Part shown: positions 52,367 through 63,931 of the stretch, piece after piece | How the letters are laid out: each line of letters starts with the position of its first letter | Numbering within the stretch: position 1 is the stretch's first letter | Made by a program: the position numbers and the translations under genes | The notes under the pieces: generated by a model | The model's database searches: none | Told to the model about the DNA's origin: nothing | Seen by the model: the letters and a program-made list of their open reading frames with translations, nothing else | Source of the DNA: Liolophura sinensis | Lineage: Eukaryota > Mollusca > Polyplacophora > Chitonida > Chitonidae | Reading direction: 5' to 3' | DNA: 64,000 nucleotides | NCBI RefSeq assembly: GCF_032854445.1 | Contig: NW_027018022.1 | Span: forward strand, 50,731-114,730

Positions 52367-55155
52367 ATGAAACATCATCAAAAAGCACAAGCACTACGGG
52401 AGGAGTTTGAGACGCTCCTAGGTGTGCGGCCCAAGTACCCACGGTCCCGCATTGCCTTGGAAGAACTGCAGGGGATCCTCGACAGGTATAAAACGGCTGT
52501 GGCTGAGGTGAAGCGGCTGCAAGACAGCAAGAACTCCATCAGTAACGAGGAGTTGAAGCAAGACGTCAAGAACCTCCTCAGTAACGAGGAGTTGGATGAA
52601 TTGCTAGGCGAAAAGAGAAAAGAAACTAGAATTCATTAACACCGGCAAGGTTATAAGGAATCTCCTCCGTGTCTGGCAGATGAACGTGCCCGAAGGTGTT
52701 TGGACGGACTCGGTAGCCTTCTTAGAAGAAATTCGAGCCATTATATGCCTGGCACTCAACGGGGTTAAATTCCAACTAGGCCTCAGGCTTCAGCTGCGAA
52801 AGGGCAACGCCGATGGTAGTGAAGAGTATACCAGCCCAGTACTCCACAGCAAACAGGAGGCCCTCTTAGAGGTTGGTGACATTGACGGGGCTCTAGATAA
52901 GGCATTCCCCACCATCCAGGAGGTGCTGGAAAAGTGGACACAGCAAGGGTCAGGGTGGGTTGTCAATAGCGTGCAAACACTCTGGCTTGATATTGCAAGG
53001 TATCAACCTCTGAGAGGTGGGTCCAACATCCCCCTACCTGCAGCTGTGAGTAACAAGAAAGCAGTCATCAATGTGAAGAACAAAGACGACGACTGCCTCC
53101 GATGGGCACTCCGGTCTGCCTTATTTCCAGCCGCCGGGCACCCTCAGAGACTAAGAAAGTGTCCCACCAATGATGGTCTTGACTTTGGGGGATCGACGCC
53201 TCCACGCCAATCTCTCAGATCCCTAAAGTGGAGGAAAAGAACGACCTGGCCGTCAACGTGTTCGGGTGGGACAAGGGTGTGATCGTACATCGTCTCAGCA
53301 AGCAGCCCGGCGACACACCCCGAATAAATCTGCTGCTGATTGAGAAGGCAGGCAAATTCCATTATACGTGGATAAAAGATCTCAACCGTCTCCTGTTCCA
53401 AGAAAGTAAGGCGCCAAATCGCAAACACTTCTGCGAGCGTTGTCTACACGGCTACACAAGGGAGGACCTGCTCGAGGTGCATAAACCGGAATGCCGAGGG
53501 ATTGGCCAGACGGCGGTGAGGTTGGAAATGCCCCAGTAAGGGGAAAACAAGTTCACCTTTCAGAACCACCACAAACAGCTACCGGCTCCGTTCATCATAT
53601 ATGCCGACTTCGAGGCTCTGACCAGAAAGGTTGAAGGCCCGTCGCCGTCACCTACAGAGAGCAGCACTCAAAAGACTCAGCACCACGAGCCCTGCAGTTA
53701 CTGTTATGTTGTGATGCGTTGCAACGGCCGCACAAAACGCCCAGCGGAATACAGAGGCCCTAACGCGACGGAACACTTCCTCAGAGCTCTCCAACAGGAG
53801 GAGCGGGAAATCAAAAATGTTCTAACCAACCCTATAACAATGAATATGACTCCCCAAGACTTGCAGGCCCACAACAACGCCTCAACCTGCCACGTGTGTG
53901 AGAAGCCTCTAGGCGCCGATTCTGTGCGCGATCACTGCCATATCACCGGCAAGTACAGAGGCGCGGCCTCTTTTGATGATGGCTGGGCTATGAGTCAGTT
54001 CCTTCCAATGGGCGGCTTCCAGTGGGTAGGTGACGCACGGCGTCTCGGCGAAACGATTGCTACCCACCCCTACGACAGTCCTTCTGGTTACATCCTCGAG
54101 GTCGATCTAGAGTATCCGGCCGACCTACATAACGCACATAATGGCTACCCATTAGCCCCGGAGCGTCTGGTGGTCCAGAAGGAGTGGATGTCGACTATCA
54201 GCACGGCCTTCTCGGCAGGTCTACCGAGGTCGAAAAGCTGGTCCCCAACCTCCGCAACAAGGAACGGTACGTCCTGCACTACCGGAACCTACAGCTGTAT
54301 CTATCTCTGGGAATGCCCCTGACAAAGGTTCACCGGGCCCTGAGATTCGCCCAGAGCCCTTGGATGGATGGAACCCTATATCAGGATAAACACCGAGCTC
54401 CGAAAAACGGCCGCGAATAAATTCGAGAAGGACCTGTACAAGCTAATGAACAACTCGGTCTTCGGGAAAACTATGGAGAACCTTCGGAAGCGTGTGGACG
54501 TCAAGCTGGTACGCTCTGGAGAAAACGACAAGCTCTGACCTTTGATAGGCAGCCCGAGCTTTGCACGGGCAAACATATTTGATAATGACCTCGCAGCGAT
54601 TCAGATGCTCAAGACCCGTCTAGTCCACAACCGACCTATCTACGTGGGCATGAGCATTCTAGATCTCTCCAAGCACCTGATGTACGACTTCTACTACAAC
54701 CACATGAAGGCCCAGTACGGATAGTCTGCTACTCCAGATTCAGAGTGAGGATGTTTATAGGGATATGGCTGAGAATGCAAACCTGCACGACACCTCAGAT
54801 TACCCACAAGACCACCCCCTGGACAGCGTAGCAAATATGAAGGTCTTGGGGAAAATGAAGGACGAGTGCGCGGGGCGGCCAATCGCCGAACACATTGGTC
54901 TGCGCCCCAAGATGTACTCCATTCTGGAGGCAGGTGGAGCCAACATTAAGAAGGCCAAGGGAGTGAAAAAGGGAGTTGTGGAAAAGCGCATCCGCCATAA
55001 GCAGTACAAAGAGGCCCTCTTCGAGAAAAAGATCAGAGCGCCATCATATCTATGGGCAGCACCTGAATAAGGTCTCACTGTCCCCCTTCGATAGTAAGCG
55101 CTGGATCGCCGAAGATGGTGTCCACACCTTGGCTTATGGCCATGCGCCTCCTTGA
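52367..55155 (+). pseudogene. POLB: DNA polymerase B (copy C), catalytic motif and exonuclease deleted
   Basis: Colinear with B from MKHHQKAQALREEFETLLG to KRWIAEDGVHTLAYGH. Lesions include a frameshift near 52615, another near 53195, TAA near 53538, loss of about 0.8 kb at 53969 (from HITGKYRGAA straight to WAMSQF, with a short filler), removing Exo II/III and the thumb-side region, a frameshift near 54190, the TGGA duplication at 54373 shared with B, TGA near 54537, and a 32-nt deletion at 54731 between CGGA repeats that removes YTDTD. No activity possible. Confidence 0.88.
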
Positions 55156-55178
55156 CGGCAGGATGGGACATCGAGGAA

Positions 55179-56138
55179 CTACTGTAGAACCCCATCCTTG
55201 GGAAGCTGAGTATCGGGAGGCACTATAAGGAACTCCTCACGAACGAGTCCCCGTGGCGGGCCATCCGACGTATCGTCTAGATAGTACAGCACGGGTTCAT
55301 TAGGCTTTGTGACAGAGCGCCCAAGCCGATATATCTCTAGAGACCACACAGGATCAGTCGCGCGACGGCGGCCACCCTCCAGCTCTCCAGGCTGAAAGAC
55401 GACCTGGAACCGCCGAGGAAGGCTTATGGGGCACCACTTTTACCTTGATGGCGTCTCTTGGCTTTTTACCGATCAGTCTCGTCTCGTTATTCAAAGCCGC
55501 CACAACAAAGGCCAGCCGACCCACCCATTCAGTAGACCGGTGTTTGGGAGGGAGGCGCATCTCCTGGGCGTACTGATGTCCAAAGAGCCGCTCAGCCAGA
55601 GTACGGTTGAAACGCTCCACTATGCCTTGGTCTCGGTGGATATCCACGCGGCCTCGGCGGACTGTGACATCGTGTTTGGCCAGCAGTTGGCTCACCGCAC
55701 CCATAAACTCGCGCCCAGGGTCAACTTGGAGAAGCTTGGGCCATCTCACGGGTCCCCGCTTGTAAATGCGAGAGAGAGCATCAGCGACTTCTTGGAATCT
55801 TTAGTAGCCAGAGGTTCCGCCCCCTTGTAGCGAGAAGCGACATCAACAACTGTCAGCGCGTACTTATACAGCTTCCGGCCTCGCCGATCATGTGGTAAAA
55901 ATAAAAGATCGGCTTGGTGGATGTCATTCGGCGTGGAAACATCGAACATAGGCCTCGGTATTTTTCGGGGACGAAGCAGGTATATCTGCCAGATAGCCTG
56001 CTTTTTCAGCCAGGCCCGGACCACATCTTCGGAGACTTTAGCCGCAGTGGCAAGTTTCTGGATGGCCGCGCGGCCCTTCCAGTACCCACGAGGGCTGTAG
56101 TAGATATTTGCCAGGCGAGCAGACACCTTACTAGCCAT
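55179..56138 (-). pseudogene. INT: Integrase (copy C), one frameshift and C-terminal deletion
   Basis: N-terminal MASKVSARLANIYYSPRGYW through RAWLKKQAIWQIYLLRPRKI, the first catalytic Asp in DIHQADLLFLPHDRRGRKLY, a one-base deletion near 55790, then LLQVDPGREFMG (second Asp) and DQGIVERFNRTLAERLFGH (Glu). About 66 nt of the C-terminal domain are missing near 55390. It is the only copy with all three catalytic positions. The stop is displaced past the usual PPDT end. Confidence 0.85.
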
Positions 56139-56277
56139 GTCATCAAGGTATTCTAGCAGCCCTCTAACAGATTTGCGACGAAAAAGATGTTAATCGTCGC
56201 GGCGTATTTGCGTGCGCAGAACACTACTAAGATTGTGGCCGGCGCGAGGAGCTTGATGGCGGCACAGTCAGTTCGGA

Positions 56278-56720
56278 TTACTTGGTGAGTTTTGCGATTC
56301 CGTAACTCACACCCCCAACCACACACAATCCCAGGATGACAAATTTCATGTCGCGGTGTTTTTGATCTTCACTAGGCACATAGAAATCGGACAGCTGTGG
56401 CTCTGAGCTCAGCAGCGCGTCTTGTGCGTCGCGTGTAAGAGTTTTGCCCGAGACCCTAGAATACTCGCGGATTGCAGCGTCGACATCCCGGAACGTATGG
56501 ACAGCGTGGCCCTGGCGGCGGAGTTCTTCGTTGATCCAGTCCAAGCGCTCAGTGCGCTTTCGGGCCCATTTTTCCTGGGCGGCTTGGAACTGCTCTACAG
56601 CGTGGTCATGGCGCCTCCACTCTTCGTCAACACCGGAACTCCTCAGCATCGAAAACATATAGCTGCTCTCGCTAAAGGCCAAAGCGTTTACGAGGGCGCC
56701 ATTATTGCGATGCAGGCCAT
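56278..56720 (-). pseudogene. Polinton g2 (copy C), start region frameshifted
   Basis: ATG at 56718-56720 is followed by a small deletion (MAC-IAIMAPS then stop); from residue about 15 the frame is open to the end: SESSYMFSMLRSSGVDEEWRR, coiled-coil region, C-terminal membrane helix. Confidence 0.7.
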
Positions 56721-56722
56721 TA

Positions 56723-56959
56723 CTACTGGATTATATTGGGAGGAAGGAGCCCTTGTTTAATTAGCAGGTCCTTCGAAAACATGGCCAGACCTACATCTGC
56801 AATGGCCATGCCGACGTCACGTGTTAAGTCCAGCTTAGGGAGGGCTCCTTTCAGGAACATCTGGCCGAGACGAGCGTACCTAGTAGCCAGGAGAGAGACC
56901 ACAGCGGCATGGTAGACCGCGTTGACTAGCATTTTTCCGTCACTAGGTGGAGTAGACAT
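56723..56959 (-). CDS. Polinton g3, 78 aa (copy C)
   Basis: Intact; one residue shorter than A and B (LTRDVG for LTPRDVG). Same overlap with g4 and same TAGTAATG junction with g2. Confidence 0.72.
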   Translation of the reverse strand: MSTPPSDGKMLVNAVYHAAVVSLLATRYARLGQMFLKGALPKLDLTRDVGMAIADVGLAMFSKDLLIKQGLLPPNIIQ

Positions 56960-57412
56960 GCTGCTCTATATAGAAAGGGTCGCGACGTATATTCAAATGG
57001 AGATTTTTTTCTTGCGGCGCTGCATGCGGTGTAATATCTGCACCTCGTGCTGTATAGCGGCTGCGCCACACGCGTAGCAACACTAACACTGTAAGGCTGC
57101 CAACGCCTAATAACGCCAGGGACGCCCTCCAGTCGGGTGCCTTCGTAGAATTTGGTTCCTTCGGCTGTTTCTTCGTAGAATCCGGCTGTTTCTTGGTGGA
57201 ATCGCCAAGCAAAGCAGCCTTTGCCTCGCGAAGCTCGTCCTTGAGCTTTTCAGCCTTGGCCTTTCTCGCTGCAGCACCCGCTCGACCCGCAGCGACTTTT
57301 TGGAGATTCTTAGCAGGGCCGTCATTCGTAGGATCCACTGTCGCCCCCTCCATTTCCTTTGGGCCTTCCGGATTCGTTGTATTCATGTTCCTCTGGATCA
57401 TACGGCTCATTT
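56943..57412 (-). CDS. Polinton g4 / second exon of g5-g4 (copy C)
   Basis: An open frame from MSRMIQRNMNTTNPEGP (ATG 57408-57410), with an Ala/Lys/Glu helix (GAAARKAKAEKLKDELREAK), tandem DSTKKQP linkers, a membrane segment (LALLGVGSLTVLVLLRV) and a tail with one GADITPHA unit ending RRDPFYIEQHVYST. Spliced to g5 exon 1 it gives a 306-aa protein: acidic head, helical domain, long helix, membrane anchor. On its own it would start inside the upstream gene. Confidence 0.7.
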
Positions 57413-57488
57413 CTAGGACAGCTGTAGTGTTCAAATGAGCAGTGCTCAGTAGTGGTCAGCGCCATGGTTAACGGTGCTAAGTACTTAC
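57413..57488 (-). other. Candidate 76-nt intron joining g5 to g4 (copy C)
   Basis: Donor G|GTAAGT (exon ends 57489) and acceptor CCTAG|AA (exon starts 57412), identical in place and length to B. Joined exons total 921 nt, an exact 307 codons, with YYCY-E-MSRMIQ at the junction. Unspliced, g5 would run on to 57322 in a low-complexity acidic tail. Confidence 0.55.
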
Positions 57489-57939
57489 CATAGCAGTAGT
57501 ATAGCCAGCAGCTAGCACTGCTAAGCGCCTGTTCAACAAATGGGTCGGTGGCGAGCTGTGACATGAGCTTTGGTCGATTCTCGGGTGGGATTGGTAGGAG
57601 CCAGCTGGCCGCCCTTACATATGATCTCAAGAACATGCCTCCGAGACCGTTAACCATCCGTGCAACGAGCTTAGCCTCGTTCCTGAAGTGCAGCCTTTCA
57701 ACGTCATCGTCGCTCATGGCTTTGATCACAGCGGCTGTTACGTCTTTTCCCAGATATCGCTTGACTTGCCTACCCACCGCAAGTGCCGTCAGCCTATCCC
57801 TGAGCTGCCGTGCATCATCTTGTTGGCTGGGGTCGGGCTGTTGGCTTCGGCCGTGCTGTTGGCTTCGGCCGGGCTGTTGGCTTCGGCCGGGCTCCTCCTC
57901 TGCGCCCAAAATCTCGTCTATAAGCTCGTCGGTATCCAT
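57489..57939 (-). CDS. Polinton g5 / first exon (copy C)
   Basis: MDTDELIDEILGAEEE, then a GRSQQP-type repeat in several copies, then the conserved domain (QLRDRLTALAVGRQVKRYLG, MSDDDVERLHFRNEAK, FLRSYVRAASWLLPIPPENR, SSASCWLYYCYG). The unspliced frame continues to 57322 (205 aa). Starts in the gap after the ATPase stop. Family unknown. Confidence 0.7.
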
Positions 57940-57964
57940 GCTTCATAAGTAGGGGCACCTACGT

Positions 57965-58579
57965 CTAATATATAATCTTAGATGTGGCGGGCGTATCAGT
58001 CATTAGCAGGAGCTTAGAATGTGGATTGTTCTTGAGCTTCTGTCGAACCTCTGCCTATTCGCTCTCGGCCTCGATGATGTGGTTCTCCTCCAGGCATTCG
58101 TTGAACGAGTGCCGATCTTTGCAGTGGAATAAAGCCACCCACCTTGTCTGCTCGCGAAAGTCTTTGAGGACGGCGTTGTATTTCTGAGTGAGGACTTAGA
58201 CGCTTTGCTTCGCATCACGGCCCAAGAAAGCCATGAATGACAGCAATTTTTGTTTCTTCTTCATCGCCTCCAACGCGCTACAATCATCGATGATGTATAG
58301 GGTGGGCTCCCCCTCGAACAATCTGTAGAAAGCTCTCAGACAGTCGATGAGCCGCTCGCCTGGATCAAAACAATAGAGCTCAGGGTCAGACAGTATCCAT
58401 CGCCGCCGGTACGCCTCGTTATGCTTAAGAGTGGGGCACAGGATCACAATGTGATGAAAGAAACCGCAGAAAGGGCCCTCAAGCAGGTCCAGCACGAATA
58501 CCGTTTTGCCGCAGTTCGTCTGCCCACAGATAATCGCGCAGTGGGCGTCATCAATAAAGCGCGTTAACGAATCTACCAT
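57965..58579 (-). pseudogene. ATP: Packaging ATPase (copy C), single internal stop
   Basis: The best ATPase copy: 205 codons with MVDSLTRFIDDAHC, Walker A GQTNCGKT, FHHIVILCPTLKHNEAYRRR, Walker B TLYIIDDCSAL and a C-terminal HCKDRHSFNECLEEN block in one frame, broken only by TAA at 58196-58198 where A and B have TGG (Trp). Retains TGG at the site where A and B have TGA. The start overlaps the MCP stop by 29 bp. Confidence 0.87.
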
Positions 58580-59828
58580 TCTCGATGTGCAGCTTTGCGT
58601 CCATGATCACATACAGATATACGTTCAACACTCTGGGCTCCTCTCTCTCTTTTGTCACCTGTATCGTAATGTCCTCGCTGGCGTTTAGAACGCCCCTCCC
58701 ACTGCCATGCAGCTCGTCATCGTCGCTTGGCCAAAGGTCAAGCCAGAAGGCGTGCTTGTGCGTCAAGAACTCTTCCAGGGAGACGTTTGCCAGGCCTGAG
58801 TCTTTTACGACCCTGGCCACCTCAGGGTCCCGCTTCTTAAGGGATGAGCTGGCGAAGAACCTCTGGACCCCGCCCCATTGCTGGTACGCCCGCATGCCCT
58901 GGCTGTACAGCTGACTGGGGACCCCTTCTATTGTGACTTCTACTTTGGTGATCTTCGGGTTGTAGAAGGATTCCGACCTCCTATTCCACGGGTTCCTTTA
59001 GTCTCGAACAGCATGAGGATGCCCTTCATTGCTCTCACGGGAGTGTTCAGGTTTATGTTCCAGAGAGTATCAGACTTATCCTTCACAAACTTTCGGTGGC
59101 GGAGGACGCGATCATACAGAATGGAGACGCCCCCGGCAAACTGGGTGCGGATCTGTTTAGCGAGCTCCTCATCGGTGACCATATCGAACTCCAGGCTGAT
59201 GTTGTCGATGGTGTAAGTCGTGTTATCGTCCGTTGTCTTGATGACCCGGCTGTAATCGTTGAACGTCAGTTCGTACTCCAATCGGTCGGCCAAGGCACTC
59301 TGGTAGAATGGCATGTGGCTATCTAGAAGCTCAAAGTCTAGCGGGATGTGGAACCGGCTGCCAAAGGCACGAGCGATGGCTTTTTCTCCAGCATCGTCGT
59401 TACTTGCGTCCTCCGCTCCGAAGTTTAAGCATGTTTTCGCTGCCGATGCTTTGGTAGGCCGCATTCCTCCGTTCGTTTTTGGTCATCCATAAGTCGCCGT
59501 AGCAATGAAACACATCAGAGTCGTCGATGGACATTACCTCATTCCCGCTGATTCTGATCGTGGTTTTCTTGACTACTGCGCGTCCGAGATTCCCGACCAC
59601 TGTGGCGTTCGAGTCTGCTGAATTGATCGTGATCGAGAAGGCCAAGCTCACGGTACCGGGCACAATGACGTCATTTGGGCCGAGGTTAGGGAAGCGGACC
59701 AAGAGTTGTTGATTCTGATCGATCGTACTCGGGTTGTTGGTGACGACCAAAGACTGCCGTACACCTTGTACCCCCCGAGGCTTACGGAGTGTTCTGAAGG
59801 GGTTTAGCCTGTGTCCGTATGCATCCAT
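58551..59828 (-). pseudogene. MCP: Major capsid protein (copy C), at least two frameshifts
   Basis: N-terminal MDAYGHRLNPFRTLRKPRG to IGSENMLKL, a 5-nt deletion near 59421, then FHIPLDFELLDSHMPFYQSA in the correct form (no extra base as in A and B) to a one-base deletion near 58999, then the rest to NGRFVNALY. ATG at 59826-59828. Confidence 0.85.
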
Positions 59829-59854
59829 TGTGTGTATTGAAGGTATACCTTGCA

Positions 59855-61244
59855 ATGTTCAATACGAGGATTATGGCAGATTTGACATTGACTTTAACTT
59901 TGATAATCGGACGTTTGATGACGACGTCGAAGAGGACTACGCCCAAGACGATGTCAGAGAGGACAACAAAACCTACGATGAGCAGACCACTCTCCGTGCA
60001 GGTAGTGATGTCCAGATCGGGGTGGTTCCCGACCAACAAAGCTTTGATGATGAGTTCCTCAAATCTCCAGAAGGAAGGATATTAGCGCAAGCCGTTAATG
60101 ATTATTACAACAACTTGGAGGAGATGTATAAACTCACTCCCAAAAGTCTCACACGCCATTACATGAATTTTGAGATTAGCGAAGGGAAAGTGCGACTCAA
60201 GGATTACCCCGAGGTGGACCTCATCAACAAACTAACAGGTAGTCCAAAAGCCCCCACAACAGTCGCCTCAAAAAAAGGAGGGGGTGATGCTATTCGACTG
60301 GGGCTGGGCTTTACAGACTGGAACAGAAGAGAACCGACATCGTTGCATCAGGATGCAGTCGCAGCCCTGGGGAAAGCGAGTTCAGAACTCGGTGCCGCGG
60401 CCGCCGAGTCAGAAACCATACCGCTGGAGGATTTAAACCAACCAGTGAAAAAGACCTCTGATGCTATCCACACATTACTGGAAACAAGCTTGACAGATAG
60501 TGAGGTCGGGCTGGCTCTTGAAACGATAAACGACTCTCCTCTTCCCATGCCAGAACTTCTGGGGCTTGACAAGGCACTGCAGACCTCGGAAGGCGAACAC
60601 GCGAATAACCCCGCCAAGCTCTCAACTCTCAATAAGTACATCGCAAAAGAAAAACGGAAGTTGGGGGAGGCTCCTGATGAATTCTCCCGGAGCCGGATCG
60701 AAGACTGGATAGGAATCTCGAGGACGAGAGGGTGGCCCGGCTCGAAGCAGCCTCTTTAACGGGCGAAGCCTTGCGCACGCAAATACGCCGCATTAAGCAG
60801 ACGATCGATCGCATCCTACACAAGGATACCACTCTGGCCGAGCGCGTCCGCACCCTCTTCCGGGAGCAGGGAATAACCGTGGTCTCCATTCTCACGACAA
60901 TTGGGATGGCGATCTCGACACTGGGGCGAGCGATAAAGTTGGCACTGACTGGCGGGTCTGGCGGGGGCATCCAGCCAACACCACCTCCAACCAACGGGCG
61001 TGGTCTTAAAGAATGGGTGAAAAAGCATCTCCAGTCCTTGGCGCGCGCCCTTGGCAAGCTGGCTGGGAAGGCTGCCGCTGCGATTCCGGGTATTATTGGC
61101 AGTATCGTGTCCTGGCTACTGAACCTTCTCGGGAAAGCGGCTGGGTGGCTGGCCGATAATGTGTGGGCTCTAGTCGTCGCAGTAGGTGGCCTAATGCTCG
61201 TGGCTGTTCGCAAGTATTTAACACATAGTCCACAGCAGCAGTAA
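59855..61244 (+). pseudogene. Polinton g8 (copy C), two frameshifts
   Basis: ATG as in A, a one-base deletion just after MAD, then a long frame (FDIDFNFDNRTFDDD to GEAPDEFSRSRIEDW) to a second shift near 60712, then EAASLTGEALRTQIRRIKQT to the C-terminal membrane helices. The N-terminal variable part differs more from A than the rest of the element does. Confidence 0.75.
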
Positions 61245-62503
61245 GCCGATACCAACCCCAGCGACGACGATGGCTCTCTTCTCCGCATCGTGATTCTTTT
61301 GGAGTTCTGCGGTGGGTGGTGGGACGCTTTCTTGTGGCTCAACGATCACGTGGGAAGGTGGAACGCTTTCTTGTGGCTTAACGATCCCGTGGGAAGGTGC
61401 GCGCTTGTGCAAAGTGGGCGGCACTTTAGCGTTCACACCCTCATTGGCGCCTAGCTTCTGGTCCTCTGTGGCCACAACGATTTTGTTGTAGTTCGCCACA
61501 TGGCCGATCTGCAGAAGCATGTCGCTGAGGGCCATATATAGGCCTACGCCATACACGAAGTCTACAGCGCTCCCGGCATACTGTAGCACGTCCTGGTAGC
61601 ATTTGATAGCAGACGGAAGGTCGATCGGAGAGGAAATAGCGTCTTCAACGTTCGCAGCAAACTGTTTTTGCGCGTCGAAGGCTGTGCCCGTGCCTAGAAT
61701 ACGCGCCCTTGTTTGCGCTTGGGCGCCTAGAGTAGCCCACACGTATGTCTGGATGGAATCGTTTAGGCGCTCTACGCCCGGCTGCGTGAATCCTTGGGAT
61801 TTGCCGGCAATGATCGACGCCCAAGCCTCCTCGGTGTCCTGCTCGAGGTAGTCGATGTGGAGCACTCTAAGCTTTCTAGAGAACGACATCCTGCTCGGAT
61901 CGAAGGTCCCATCCCAAATGGGGCTGTAGCCCTTTCTCGTTATGTAGTTATATGCCATTCCGAGGCCGTGATTCACCCCCCCCCCCTGCGCCTCCAGTCT
62001 GTGTGCTTATCCACGCGGAATTCCATACAAATCCTCTCATAGGCCCTCTCGTCATCGGGGTTTTTGAATGCCTTCCACGCTCTGTCTTGCGCCAGGGGGG
62101 CCTGGATCTTTTCCAAGATCCGCCTAGCTTGGTAATACACATGAAACGTGTACAGGGCCCTTATTTGTTTGTCGGGGGCGAGAAGATGGTCTTTTACAGA
62201 GACGCCCGTGGTTGCGCACCAGAACGCGAAGTTCACTTGGTTCTGCCAGAATTGCATAGGATTGGTGTTCCAGGCCCGAACAAGGTCATTGCTGGTTACC
62301 TGTGGCAGCCGGTACTTGGCCAACACATCTGTGAACTGGACTGGAAAGGCCTTCTTTTCATCGATGTAGATGTCAAATCGCGTGAGCTGCTCTGCGTGGG
62401 TTTGGATACTATGAAATGCCCCGGCCTTGTAAGTGGCCTCTCTATTGAACCTGTAAGCCTCGCTGTTCATCGTGGCTAAAATGTTCATCACATTGACTGA
62501 CAT
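61218..62503 (-). pseudogene. Polinton g9 (copy C), poly-C frameshift
   Basis: Two frames joined at a run of 13 Cs near 61975-61987, where A has CCCCACTGCG. Everything else is conserved, including the SFSRK block without the A frameshift. The Pro-rich tail has one extra ESVPPS repeat. Antisense start overlap with g10 and 27-bp end overlap with g8 kept. Confidence 0.75.
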
Positions 62504-63146
62504 TCTAAATGGGGCACAGCATACGCTGCCTCATGCCCTTAACAACCTCGACGGCCGCCTTAAAACCGCCCTTCGTGAGATAACATTCTACCCGAACTGG
62601 GTGAATATCCCCACTGGAGTGGGCTTCTTGCTTGAGGGCAAACGTGTTGAAGTGCCGACGGGCTACTACAATGTCTGTACGCTGGACAAGGACATATTCC
62701 GCCCGCATGGGCTCTGTCTGGGATTGAATGAAGCCACGGGCCGCTTAGTCCTTACCCTCCCAGAAAATGCCTTCATAATGCTCCAAGAGCTTGCCCCCAT
62801 CTTAGGGTTCTCCGACGGGATTGCGCTATAGGGGGGGGGGGGGGCTATGGAGGGTGAAAATCTACCTAACTTGATCACACACAAAGAAGTCTTCGTGCAT
62901 TTGGATGAACTGAGCGCCTCAGAAAACGTGAGAATAACCTCAGATTTCGGTGGCGGTTCAACACTACTTCGGGCCATCGCCGTGACTGGTGAAGGGATAA
63001 ACTGCGGGAAGACGGTTTCATTTCCCAACCCACAGTACAAAACCTTGCGCGCCGACTATATAACGCACTTGACCGTGGCACTTTTAGACAAAGACGGCAA
63101 GTATATTAATGTAGGGTACCTCAGTGCTACCCTAGAAATACAATGA
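62481..63146 (+). pseudogene. Polinton g10 (copy C), poly-G frameshift
   Basis: Open to a G-run at 62831-62844 and again afterwards (MEGENLPNLITHKEVFVHLDELSASENVRI to YLSATLEIQ). The stop TGA overlaps the g11 ATG as ATGA. Gives the cleanest view of the second half. Confidence 0.6.
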
Positions 63147-63320
63147 GTATGGTGGACGCAACCGGTCCCAGGTCTGCGTGCCTGTCTTTAAGCGACTTGG
63201 CTGATGTGTCGGAGTTCGAACTTCAAGGCCAGGAAGGTAAAATCTACGCCTTCGAGTTTCAAAGTGGCCACGTACAGCCGCCAAAAGATTACGGGGGGTC
63301 GGGGTGGGGGGGCTAGACAG
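63143..63320 (+). pseudogene. g11 N-terminal remnant (copy C)
   Basis: MSMVDATGPRSACLSLSDL through KIYAFEFQSG, then G-run degeneration (63281-63312) and loss of the remaining three quarters of the gene. Confidence 0.55.
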
Positions 63321-63329
63321 AATTTGCTT

Positions 63330-63920
63330 GCGCCCCCCGCCTCTTGCGCACGCCCATTGCCTGCAGTATATCAGCGAAATACAGAGGCAGCTTGAATCTG
63401 AGCGAGATCTCCGCCGGGTCCTTGTACAAAAAGTACCGGCGCGGTGTCTTAGCCGCCGAGGCTCTTGATTCGGCCCATGCTGACGGAGGGCCGGTTTGGG
63501 ACTAGGGGATGCAGGCGTGGGGACTACCCACAACAATAATTGCAGCCCCTGCTGTCTTGGCTATGGAAGCTGCGGCCATAGCTTGCGGTGTCTTAAATGC
63601 CGCCGGAAAATTCGTTAGCCGCCGACTTCACGGCAAAGGCCAAGAAACATAACGATATACGGCTGCTGGCTGAGGCCAAACTTAACAGCATCCGTGCGCA
63701 GGTATCTACGGCATTATTTGATGGTGTTATTTGGGACGTAGAGTACAGGCAAGTCGTTCAGGAGCTCAATAACTACTCTGATCCTGAAGCAGGAGATACG
63801 CGCTAAGTCTCGTAAGACATTAAACGCCGTAGAGATCGATGAAAGGCACGAAAAAACAGCTTATAGATCGCGGGCCGAAAACTAGCTCGGCAAGAGCTGA
63901 AAAACGCTCTTTCCGAATGA
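63330..63920 (+). pseudogene. g12 (copy C), several frameshifts
   Basis: From RTPIACSISAKYRGSLNLS-type shifted frame through KKHNDIRLLAEAKLNSIRAQ to the TGA at 63918. At least four single-base indels. Element homology ends within the next 11 bases. Confidence 0.6.
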
Positions 63921-63931
63921 TGTTCTGGGGG

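Larger units (their letters stand above)
51849..63931 (+). mobile_element. Polinton/Maverick copy C, end to end, degenerate
   Basis: About 12.1 kb from tandem terminal segments at the left (51849-51906, 51926-51986, inverted relative to B) to the ATGTTCTGGGG end near 63931. It contains all genes of the family in order, but polymerase, g11 and g12 are heavily deleted and most others frameshifted. g3 and the g5-g4 gene are open. Element length is below the usual 15-20 kb of Polintons, partly from deletions. Confidence 0.9.

Noticed and set aside
60629-61342. Minus-strand 237-codon frame opposite g8 in copy C
   Set aside because: Antisense shadow of g8, not conserved in B and low in hydrophobic organisation.
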